This document shows, in pieces, positions 1 through 8,309 of a stretch of DNA of 64,000 nucleotides (within the stretch, counting starts at the first letter, position 1; every line of letters begins with the position of its first letter). This stretch comes from Plantago major. Taxonomy: Eukaryota; Streptophyta; Magnoliopsida; Lamiales; Plantaginaceae. Location of the stretch: NCBI GenBank assembly GCA_026545765.1, contig CM048841.1, forward strand, positions 70,740,217 to 70,804,216, in the 5' to 3' direction. The notes below the pieces were generated by a model. The model was not told where the DNA came from, did not search any database, and saw only the letters and a program-made list of their open reading frames with translations. A program made the translations under genes and the position numbers.

Positions 1-260
1 TGAACACTCACAAGGATAGGGTGGTTAAACTTCTCAAGAAGTAGCTTTGTATGCTGCCATCTTTCTCTGTTTTCTTTGACACAAGGTTATAATGTAAAAA
101 GAAGTTTTAGGATATAGAATTTGATCATGCTGAATCTGCCGAGTTCTCACTTATGTAGGACTCTTAGCAACTTCATTAATTGACAAACTTACCCCACATC
201 AACTACTATTGCCGCAAGAATTGAAGCTATCTACTTGACTTTGCTTGAAATTATTGGAGA
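1..260. other. left-edge sequence, no gene seen
   Basis: No coding region is recognised. The segment lies directly left of the part of the gypsy LTR that can be matched to the second LTR copy, which starts near position 261. It may be the rest of that LTR, because the other copy is truncated just there, or it may be older flanking DNA. The TG terminus and the target duplication expected at the left end of the LTR were not found, so the LTR may extend beyond the window. Confidence 0.4.
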
Positions 261-758
261 CAAGATATATCCTAGGAAAGAAAAAGACAACACGTTTACT
301 ATTGGAGTTGAAGAAAAAGAGCTAAACATGTATTTCTTATCCATTTCAACTCAGTTAATTAATTCACCTTGTGGGTAACTTTGACTGATGCCATTTGATA
401 TCTAAAGATTATCCATTTGTATAGATATTCATGGAGGATAGAGAACGTGTAAGGACAGGACACCATTCGAAATTTTATCAACTTGAGTATGTAAGTCATG
501 CATGGACTAATTATCTAGTGTACAAGGCAGCAAATACTTTAAATTGGCTAGTTAATTGCTATCTAATAGTTAATATGCTAGAATAACAATTACTGTATGA
601 GTAACAAAGCACTTACTTACATAACCTAAAATGATCTTATAATTACTATATGTATTTCATGCAAAAAGAAATGGGAGATTAAAAAACAGCAACAAGATGA
701 AAAGATTAATTCAATTACAATTATAAATTATTAGCATAAGAAATCCCGAGTTTCTACA
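261..758 (-). mobile_element. 3' LTR of the gypsy element (left end uncertain)
   Basis: This matches 4172-4624 plus 6066-6109 almost base for base, which defines it as one of a pair of long direct repeats. The right boundary at 758 is set by the terminal TTTCTACA and the adjoining polypurine tract. The left boundary is only where similarity to the truncated partner begins. Confidence 0.8.
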
Positions 759-770
759 TTCCCCCTGCTT
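759..770 (-). other. polypurine tract of the gypsy element
   Basis: On the minus strand this reads AAGCAGGGGGAA directly before the TGTAGAAA start of the 3' LTR. That is the expected position and composition for the plus-strand primer of reverse transcription. Confidence 0.8.
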
Positions 771-791
771 AAAAGAATTTGGTCCCAAATT

Positions 792-1280
792 CTAACCTGT
801 ATTAGGGAACAACTTTGGGTAACGCTTCCGCATTTCATCTTCACGCTCCCAAGTGGCTTCCTCGTGATTCTGATTTCTCCATAGGATCTTAACAAGTGGA
901 ATTTTCTTAGTGCGGAGTTCTTTAACCTTTCGATCGAGGACGTTGACAGGTTGTTCCACATATGACAAGTCTACTTGGATAGGTATATTATCATGCGACA
1001 AAATGTGAGACGGGTCAGGGTGATATTTCTTAAGTTGAGATACGTGGAAGACATTATGGATTCTGCTAAAACCTTTCCTTGGACTCATTTTCAGAAATAC
1101 TTGATCTCCTATTTCAAACTCTAAATCCCTCCTCCTATTGTCGGCATAGCTTTTCTGTCGACTCTGTGCTGCTCACATTCGTTGCTTGATCAGTTGGACT
1201 TTCTCGATGGTTTCCTTGATAATATCTGGTTTGATAGCTCGATCTTGTCCCGGTGAGGTCCTGGCCGGTGTTCATCCATA
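792..1280 (-). pseudogene. integrase C-terminus with chromodomain-like tail (broken)
   Basis: The open part (792-1088) encodes about 98 residues. It starts at SPRKG, continues with the IHNVFHVSQLKKY element typical of the gypsy integrase C-terminal domain, and ends in the chromodomain-like EATWEREDEMRKRYPKLF. Chromodomains steer chromovirus integration toward certain chromatin. In the family, the GPY/F-type segment should lie between SPxKG and IHNVFHVS, and it is missing here. That points to an internal deletion of roughly 30 codons. The stretch 1089-1280 carries the linking region in shifted frames. Confidence 0.7.
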
Positions 1281-2366
1281 CTAGTGTAGTGTGGATCGAC
1301 ACTTTCTCCCGTACAGTGCTTCATACGGGGCCATCTGAATAGATGATTGATAACTATTATTGTAGGAAAATTCAACTAACGGAAGATGAGTTGCCCAACT
1401 ACCTCCATGATCTAGGATGCATGCTCGCAGCATATCCTCCAAATTTTGGATAGTCCGTTCCGATTGTCCATCCGTCTGTGGGTGAGTTGCCGTGCTGAAG
1501 TTCACTTTTGTACCCAAATTCCCTTGCACTTGTTTCCAGAGTCTTGACATAAACTTGGGGTCTCGATCAGACACAATGCTAATTGAAATGCCATGTAGGC
1601 GAATAATTTCATCACGGTACACATGCGCCAATTTCTCGGCGGTGAATGATGTCTTTACTACTAAAAAGTGTGCCGACTTAGTAAGCCTATCAACAATGAC
1701 CCAGATACTATCAAAGCCTCCTCTAGCCACTGGTAAACCCGTAACAAAATCCATGGTTATCATTTCCCATTTCCATTGGGGTATCTCGAGCGGTTGCAAT
1801 AACCCCGCAGGACGTTGGTGTTCAGCTTTAATTCGCTGACATGTCAGGCACTTTTGTACATAGCTTGCAACTTCTCTTTTCATGTTGGTCCACCAGAATT
1901 GCAATTTTAGATCTTGGTACATTTTATTACCACCAGGATGAGTTGAAAACTTGGACTTGTGAACTTCATCCAAAATTCTCCGTTTTAACTCTTCATCTGA
2001 TGGGACACAAATTCTCCCATGATACATCAACAAGTCATCTTCACTTATGGAGAATCCCTCGAATTTGGGGTCTGGTGTATTGGATTTGACCTTAAGAATA
2101 AAATCATCACTCAATTGCACTTGCTTAATCGCTGGTCTCAATTTTGACCTCAAAGTAATGTTTGTCAATAAGACGTGTGGTGTAACTTGCTCGACCAGCT
2201 GCATTTTATGTGGACCAGGAACATCTTGAAGATAAAAGTTAGACATGTGTGCTTTTCGACTTAGAGCATCAGCAACAACATTAGCTTTCCCTGGGTGGTA
2301 TTGGATTGAGCAATCATAGTCTTCTAGTAATTCCATCCAACGTCTTTGTCTCATGTTCAATTCTTT
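1281..2366 (-). pseudogene. gypsy integrase core, with the end of RNase H
   Basis: A 359-residue open frame. It begins with the tail of RNase H (QRRWMELLEDYDCSIQYHPG, then ADALSRK). The HHCC zinc domain follows (HKSKF-STHPG ... CLTCQ), then the rve catalytic core with the expected acidic residues in MDFVTGLP, SDRDPKF and SERTIQNLED. The frame ends shortly after YGRKCRS, where the C-terminal domain is frameshifted away. At 2364-2366 a TAG stop separates this frame from the RNase H frame. The family has Gln there (CAG), so it is a simple C-to-T nonsense change. The intact protein would integrate the cDNA in the nucleus. Confidence 0.85.
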
Positions 2367-2756
2367 CTAGGAAAGTATGTACTTTAAGCTCTTGTGATCT
2401 GTGTAAACAAGGAACTTCGCACCATAAAGACATTGCCTCCATTTTCCCAGTGCGAACACAATCGCCACAAGCTCCAGATCATGTGTAGGATAATTTTGTT
2501 CATACGGTTTCAGCTTTCTTGATGCATACGCTATCACTTTTCTATTTTGCATCAGAACACACCCTAGTCCTTCTTTAGATGCATCGGTGTATAGAACCAA
2601 ATTTTCTGACCCTTCTGGAAGTGCTAGAATCGGCGTGGAAGTTAATCTCTTTTTCAGTTCTTGAAAGCTCGCTTCACTCTTGTCGCTCCAACAGTGACTC
2701 CATCGCCGGATATTATATGACCTAAGAAGGCCACTTTGTTGAGCCAAAATACACAT
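2367..2756 (-). pseudogene. gypsy RNase H domain
   Basis: This encodes [15 protein letters not shown] followed by the retroelement RNase H core, with catalytic-type acidic residues in [20 protein letters not shown] and YTDHKSL. RNase H degrades the RNA strand during reverse transcription. It ends at the TAG described for the integrase frame. The connection between RT and RNase H, normally some 60 residues including the tether with an FLGLAGYYR-like motif, is absent, so the preceding junction is a deletion plus frameshift. Confidence 0.8.
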
Positions 2757-3530
2757 TTGCTAAACTTCGCATAGAGTTTATGTTCCCTAAGCGTTTCTAG
2801 CACAAACTGGAGATGCTTCTCATGGTCTTTCTCAGACTTAGAGTGAACCAAAATATCGTCAATGAAGACGACAACAAATTGGTCGAGGTGAGGACGAAAA
2901 ACTCGATGCATCAGATCCATAAAAGTTGTTGGGGGCATTAGTTAACCCAAACGGCATCACTACAAACTCGTAGTGTCCATATCGTGAATTGAAAGCTGTC
3001 TTTGGAACATCTTCCTCCTTTACTTTCAATTGATAGTATCCTTGCCGAAGATCTAATTTGGAGTACACAGACGATCCTTGCAATTGATGAAAAAGTTCTT
3101 CGATCCTTGGTAGTGGATATTTATTTTTTATGGTGACGTTGTTGAGACCATGATAATCTATACACATTCGCAATGCTCCGTCCTTCTTCTTCACGAAGAG
3201 TACTGGAGCACCCCATGGCGAAGAGCTTGGCCTAATAAACCCATGGTCAACTAACTCCTGCAACTCAACCTTCAACTCCTTTAGTTCTGCTAGTGCCATT
3301 CTGTATGGGGCTTTGGATATCGGCATGGTTCCGGGGATAACTTCAATCGCAAACTCCACTTCTCTATCCGGTGGTAAAGAATTCAACTCTTCAGGAGATA
3401 CATCCCTGAAGTTTGTTACCACCGCAACATCATCAATGTTTACGTTTTCCTTGGGTTTGTTTATTAGGTATGCTAAGTACCCCATCTCTCCCTTGATTAA
3501 TGCCCTCGTTGCTTTCGTTGAGGATACCAA
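2757..3530 (-). pseudogene. gypsy reverse transcriptase
   Basis: Two overlapping frames (3530 to 2859, then 2938 to 2654) give the RT. Visible parts are the [16 protein letters not shown] strand, CIDYHGLN, the [14 protein letters not shown] segment, [13 protein letters not shown] with its catalytic Asp, PFGLTNAP and the active-site box [10 protein letters not shown] frameshift of one base type lies near 2935, inside the segment after NAP. Upstream, the protease frame and this frame are also out of register near 3580. RT copies element RNA into cDNA in virus-like particles. This copy cannot make an intact enzyme. Confidence 0.85.
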
Positions 3531-3565
3531 AGTAATCCCACAAGGTTTATGATCCCCTTTTAGTT

Positions 3566-4132
3566 CTAGCTCAGCTTCCTGTGCTCACGAAAGGAAACAA
3601 TTTTGCTATGGCAATCTAAATGCGCATGATGCCTGTACAACCAATCCATACCTAAGATCACATCATAACCCTCAATGGGTAAAAGTATCAAATCCCCAGG
3701 AAAGGTCCTATTGTGAATATTTATTTCGCAATTCCTAACATGCTTTCTAGAGAATACGCTAGCGCCCAAAGGAGTACACACCTCAATCTCATAATTTAAA
3801 TTCTCGCAATTCAAATTAACAGTATCAGCAAAATGATGTGATATGAAGGAGTGAGTAGCACCAGGATCAAATAATGCTTTCCCAGATTTCTGAGCAAGAA
3901 AAATTGTACCTTCAACCACTGTTGTCGCATCCGGAACTCGTTCACTGCCCATGGAAAAAACTCTTGCTTGGACTTTCTGGTTGCTGTTGCTTTTCATTCC
4001 AGCGTCTCTTTGATTTCCCGGAAAAGGTTGTTTCCCTTGTGGTGGTCGACGCTTAGGACAATCGCGAATGTAGTGTTTGTTAGTACCACAAGCTATGCAA
4101 AGACCCGCATTTTTCCAACACTGGGCTTCCAC
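3566..4132 (-). pseudogene. gag CCHC knuckle and aspartic protease
   Basis: A 188-residue frame. It starts with a retroviral CCHC knuckle (CIACGTNKHYIRDC, spacing C-2-C-4-H-4-C), followed by a basic linker and the retropepsin domain. The protease active site is DPGATHSFIS, with Asp-Pro-Gly in place of the common Asp-Ser-Gly; DPGA is usual in Tekay/Del-type elements. The second conserved strand is seen as YDVILGMDWL. The N-terminal capsid part of gag is lost because the element is truncated a few tens of bases upstream. Confidence 0.8.
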
Positions 4133-4624
4133 ATGATTTAACCCGTTGCAATAGCCACACGTTTGGATAGATCAAGATATATCCCAGGAAAGAAAAAGAG
4201 AACACGTTTACTATTGAGTTGAAGAAAAGAGTCAACATGTATTTCTTATCCATTTCAACTCAGTTAATTAATCCACCTTGTGGGTAACTTTGACTGATGT
4301 CATTTGATATCTAAAGATTATCCATTTGTATAGATATTCATGGAGGATAGAGAACGTGTAAGGACAGGACACCATTTGAAATTTTATCAACTTGAGTATG
4401 TAAGTCATGCATGAACTAATTATCTAGTGTACAAGGCAGCAAATACTTTAAATTGGCTTAGTTAATTGCTATCTAATAGTTAATATGCTAGAATAACAAT
4501 TACTGTATGAGTAACAAAGCACTTACTTACATAATCTAAAATGATCTTATAATTACTATATGTATTTCGTGGAAAAAGAAATGGGAGATTAAAAAACAGC
4601 AACAAGATGAAAAGATTAATTCAA

Positions 4625-4703
4625 GGGCAAATTACATATAGGCCCCTGTTAGATGCAAATGTTGCGATGGCTACCACTTAGATCAAAAATTACATGCAAG
4701 TCC
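4625..4703 (+). repeat. left TIR of the MULE
   Basis: This aligns with the reverse complement of 5969-6056. The outermost 16 bases differ at one position. An inner block containing CTACCACTTAGATCAAAAAT matches CTACCACTCAGATCAACAAT on the other side. A poly-C/poly-G stretch separates the two blocks in the right copy. Confidence 0.8.
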
Positions 4704-5256
4704 TTTGTTAAAAAATTACATCAAGTCCACTTAATTTGACTTTTCGCTAATTTAAACTCGAAAAATCATTTCACTGCTCAAATATCGATTTTGAAATTGA
4801 CCAAACAGCCTTTAACTAAATGGTGGACTTGAATGTAATTTATGGTTGATTATTATTTATAACTCAAGTCCCTGAATAGAATTAAATTCTCAAGTTAAAA
4901 TTAAAACTTCTTCTTTCCTGCCCTTACAAATAAATTTTATTTAAATAATATTAAAAAAATTATAAATAATAAATAACATAGTTTTCATAATTTAATTATA
5001 TATTTTTAAAATATTTTGTCTTAATTGCAAAATTAAAACTTATTCACGGGCAAATTGAGAGAAATCAAGTGCCCAAAGAAAATTCATTTTGCAACGCTAC
5101 CCTCGGTTCAACTCTAATTCTCAAAAGCAAGGGTTTCAAAATTTTAAAACATTCAATTAAGTCCTCGGTTTTGAAATCGATTCAATCATTAACAAAACTC
5201 TACCAAGATCAAACCTCATGTTCACGCAGCATATAATCGATCACAAGAACAATTAA

Positions 5257-5529
5257 TTGATCAAAAAGCCTTTAATTTCAGATCTTAGAACTCAAATTAT
5301 TGAGGAGATCCACCACGATAGACCAATCGATCGAAATTATTATGGAGTACCTCCGCCGCCAGACCAGCGATGGCAAACTCGCCTGGCCATTCTCTACGGC
5401 TTGCTCTTTGTTTTCGTCTATGTAGCTATCATGTTCTGCTTTCTCTTCTGTTTCATATTCGCTAGTCTCTGTTTCCTAGTAAATCGAATTGGTACATTTG
5501 TTGAGCTGGTAGTTGATTGGAATTCTTAG
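5257..5529 (+). other. hydrophobic open frame inside the MULE, doubtful CDS
   Basis: The 90-codon open stretch has no ATG at its start. It has a polar N-terminal half with a run of prolines (YYGVPPPPDQRW) and then a strongly hydrophobic segment (LAILYGLLFVFVYVAIMFCF) that would be a membrane helix. I do not recognise a family. It could be a host gene fragment captured by the MULE or a chance open frame. Nothing shows it is expressed. Confidence 0.2.
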
Positions 5530-5968
5530 ATTGCGGGTATGGGGCTTTTTGGTGTAGGTGAATGATTGGAGAGTTGTAATGGGGAATTTGAGGAAGAATT
5601 GGAGAGTTGGATTTGAGTGGAGTAGTAGAGAAGAAAATGGTGAGCTTCGGAGTAGTGGTATGGAGCAGTAGAATCTGTTTTGCAGGCAATGAAATTTTCT
5701 AATCTGTTTTGCATAAGAGTTGGGATGGTGGTGGAACAGAACGTGGGGTGGAGATAGGCGATTTCCGATGGCCGAAAAAATCGATCGAAAATGGTGAAGT
5801 AATTTTTGTAATTTCTATTTATTACTCTTAATTGAAATGGTTAAGTTAAATTTGTATTTTAATTTTTTTTATTTAAAATGATATTTGTAAAGAAATAGAT
5901 AAGGGCGTGTTTGGTTTTGACATAAATTGATTTAGCTTATAAGTTGGTCAACACAAATCTGGATTAAT

Positions 5969-6056
5969 GGACCTGGATGTAATTGTTGATCTGAGTGGTA
6001 GTCAGATGTGAGAAGGGCATCTATGGGGGAGGGGGGGGGGTATATGTAATTTTCCC
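5969..6056 (-). repeat. right TIR of the MULE
   Basis: Partner of the left TIR. It contains a run of G (about 6025-6040) that the left TIR lacks, probably replication slippage. Confidence 0.8.
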
Positions 6057-6109
6057 TTCATTCAATTATAATTATAAATTATTAGCATAAGAAATCCCGA
6101 GTTTCTACA

Positions 6110-6329
6110 GTTGATACATGTGGTTGATACACTTTAGAGCAATTCGAAGATGTAAATTCAAACTAGGGGAGATATCTTTTTACTACCTTTTTAGCGTCAT
6201 AGATTAACAATTACATATTGGTCCAAAATCCAATTTTTGTGCTCATCAAAAGATTAAACCAAACAGACGTTAAGTAAAAAAATTAAAAATTAGACCTTAT
6301 AACATTTTAAATTATTATTTAAAAAAAAT
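6110..6329. other. spacer between the gypsy and copia elements
   Basis: AT-rich sequence without a recognisable gene. Its last five bases, AAAAT (6325-6329), are the left target duplication of the outer copia element; the right copy is at 35273-35277. Confidence 0.7.
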
Positions 6330-6762
6330 TGTTGGTCCAGATAACGGCAAAGGGAAAAAACTAGAGGGGGGGGGGGGGGTGAATAGTCTTTTACAACTTT
6401 TGTCGATAAACATATTTTCTCAGATATTTGTGAAGATATCTGATACTTAATTTCAGAGAGTGGAAGACTTTTCTGTGATAAGTGCACGTGCTCAGCAAGA
6501 TATGTGTAAAAACTCAGCAAGGTAAATAAAGCAAGTAATAAATTGCAGAAAGTAAATAACACTGATCTTTATAGTGGTATCTGAAGGTGGCGTAATCCTT
6601 CAACTAATCCACTTCGCCTTCTCGCACCTAGAATCCACTAAGACATATAATCGAGTTAACCTTACAAATATCTTCTCTCGATTCCTAAATACACCAGTTC
6701 CCAACCAAGTGTTCCCCCGAGTTATTCTGCTTTCTCAAGTACTTCAGACTCAGAAATCTTTT

Positions 6763-6862
6763 GAGCTATTCCTTAGTTTCCCAAACTAAGTACTTCCTAT
6801 GCTCAGTAACCTTGGAGTTATTCCTTAGTTTCCCAAACTAAGTACTTCCTGTACTCCACGCC
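6763..6862. repeat. LTR tandem repeat of about 52 bp with a perfect hairpin
   Basis: Two close units (from 6763 and from 6815), and a degenerate third just before them, each contain CTTAGTTTCCCAAACTAAG. That is a perfect 8-bp stem around CCC, followed by AAGTACTTCCT. The same repeat occurs in every LTR of this family in the window. It lies downstream of the TATA box, so it would be transcribed in the RNA leader. Confidence 0.75.
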
Positions 6863-7251
6863 GTTTAAGGTATTGGTTAAGGTAGTTTGTCAGGATTTGA
6901 TAGATTAATAACTTCTACAGTTATGTAATACTACCTTCTTGAACAAGAGTCACTTAACACACTTCACAATGTAAGGTGATATGTTCTTTACTGACCCAAG
7001 TCTATTATAAATGTTCTAGAGAACGAATCTCAGATTCTTGATCTTTTGATTCAACTCCTTCACAGATAGCAATGCTTGTTAAGGATCAGGACACTTAGAA
7101 CTTTCGTGCTACTTAGAATTCAAGAGCTTAGTCGCAACTGTATGCTGAAGAATAAGTAGATTGAAGGCTTGTATGCTTGAATGAACAAGTTCGTAGATGT
7201 AAGTTCTTGGTGTGTAAGTTCTGTGTGTGTTTCAAGCATTCTAAGTGATGA

Positions 7252-7259
7252 TATTTATA
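7252..7259 (-). promoter_or_regulatory. LTR TATA box (outer, 3' LTR)
   Basis: TATAAATA on the minus strand, with the same surroundings as 19173-19180, 43868-43875 and 53528-53535 in the other LTRs. It is the likely core promoter of the element. Transcription would start some 30 bases downstream. Confidence 0.6.
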
Positions 7260-7937
7260 GTTGAAAATCATGCCATTTGAATAGTATCCGTTAGGCTTAA
7301 TGAAATTCAAATTATTGATATCTGAAAATAGTACTGCAGAAGACGTTGTCTCTTTTAAGAGATTTCCTCTTTTGTTCAGATGTCTCGTCGCTCAAGCATT
7401 TATCAGATTGTACTATTTTTCTCATGTAGTGCCAACGGAACTATGCATGCTTTCTGAAGCATTGCACGTCCCTTTTCGGAGACCTTCACATCTCCAGATA
7501 CTTGTTACAACATTGTTTCCTAGAAACATAGTTTTTATCCAAGGTATCTGAGTGTAGATATCTGTGGGGACTTTTCCTCGTTCAGAAACCTTATGTTTTT
7601 ATATATCTTTTGCAAAACTTATTTATAGAGAAACACTTGTTTCTCCAAGATATCTGGATATAGGTATCTGATGACCTTAGTCTTCAGCAATCTTGTGCAG
7701 TCTTGAAATCTTCAAGTATGTTGAGCTCTTCTGCCGGATGCCTTCTTCTTGGTCTTCTTCAGAGAAATAAAAAATTACATTCAGAGACCTAACATTCTAT
7801 ACAAAATTTTCTAGACTATCATACTTAGTGATTTTCTTCTTTTACAGTGTTCAAGTGAACTAAGAGTACTAACCACCTTTCTGAGCTAAGATAAGTCATT
7901 AGGTTGCTGATCAAAATCTAAACAGATATTCCTAACA

Positions 7938-7960
7938 AATTTTCCCCTTTTTGATCAGTC
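7938..7960 (-). other. polypurine tract (outer Sirevirus)
   Basis: On the minus strand this reads GATCAAAAAGGGGAAAATT directly before the LTR start TGTTAGG. It is the plus-strand primer of reverse transcription. Confidence 0.8.
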
Positions 7961-8309
7961 AATGATGACTATCTGACCTATTACAAATCTGGAAGAGGGA
8001 AAAATCTAACACTTAATCGGTTCTTATGATCTTTTCAATTCAAATCTTAATTAAGTGCAGAAAGTAAACATCAACCAAATCACAAGGTGTGATCTTTGCT
8101 GACAAGTTATCTTTTTATAGATTGATATCTGAGAGTAGGTTCATCAGATATGTTACAAAGAAAGTTTACAGATAACTTTTACAATGATAGAACAATAAAG
8201 TACATTCAGCAAGATACAAAATACATAGTTAACTAGGACAACAGGAGTAACCAAGCTCCAAGTAGACATCCTAATAAACTAGTCTTCAAGTCTTCAAAAC
8301 TTCAAGTCT
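7961..8309 (-). other. 3' untranslated region of the outer Sirevirus
   Basis: Non-coding sequence between the extra-gene stop and the polypurine tract. It is conserved at 19886-20246 in the nested copy and 52408-52780 in the plus-strand copy. It contains repeated CTTCAAGTCTTCA-like units. Confidence 0.6.

Larger units (their letters stand above)
4625..6056. mobile_element. Mutator-like element (MULE), non-autonomous
   Basis: The insertion is delimited exactly by comparison with the uninterrupted LTR copy near 715. The target duplications are TTAATTCAA (4616-4624) and TTCATTCAA (6057-6065): 9 bp, with one mismatch. The ends form imperfect terminal inverted repeats of about 80 bp that start GGGCAAATTACATATA on the left and GGGAAAATTACATATA on the right. 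Long TIRs with 9-bp duplications are diagnostic of the Mutator superfamily. No MURA-type transposase is present, so any movement would need an enzyme supplied in trans. The interior holds AT-rich sequence and one hydrophobic open frame, possibly captured host DNA (Pack-MULE). Confidence 0.85.
261..6109 (-). mobile_element. decayed Ty3/gypsy chromovirus (Tekay/Del-like)
   Basis: Reading on the minus strand, the order is 5' LTR remnant, CCHC knuckle and protease, reverse transcriptase, RNase H, integrase, chromodomain-like tail, polypurine tract and 3' LTR. This is the Ty3/gypsy order. The two LTR copies (261-758 and 4172-6109 with an insertion) are closely similar and both end on the plus strand in TTTCTACA, which is TGTAGAAA at the element end. 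Most of gag, the primer site and the 3' part of the 5' LTR are deleted: the knuckle ORF runs into LTR sequence near 4172. Frameshifts, a nonsense codon and internal deletions make it non-autonomous. Chromovirus assignment rests on the C-terminal motif EATWE and the protease-RT style, and is an inference. Confidence 0.85.
4172..6109 (-). mobile_element. 5' LTR remnant of the gypsy element, split by a MULE
   Basis: LTR sequence occupies 4172-4624 and 6066-6109; the rest is the inserted MULE and one target-duplication copy. The outer end TTTCTACA at 6102-6109 agrees with the other LTR. The inner end is truncated at the gag deletion. No primer-binding site remains. Confidence 0.8.
6330..7937 (-). 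mobile_element. 3' LTR of the outer Sirevirus
   Basis: It begins TGTTGGTCC and ends ATTCCTAACA on the plus strand, followed by the polypurine tract. The length is 1608 bp. Near the U5 end it carries a run of 14 G (6366-6379). It also has a tandem hairpin repeat (6763-6862), a TATA box and many AGATATCTGA-like motifs. It pairs with 17807-18252 plus 34115-35272. Confidence 0.9.

Noticed and set aside
1492..2488. Plus-strand ORFs of 60-115 residues across the gypsy integrase
   Set aside because: Antisense shadows of the integrase frame without any recognisable family.
6380..6562. Minus-strand ORF in the LTR with a signal-peptide-like start (MLFTFCNLLLALF...), repeated at 18283-18477 and 32539-32730
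   Set aside because: It recurs only because the LTRs are recent copies of one another. The plus-strand copy does not keep it, and it spans the variable homopolymer.
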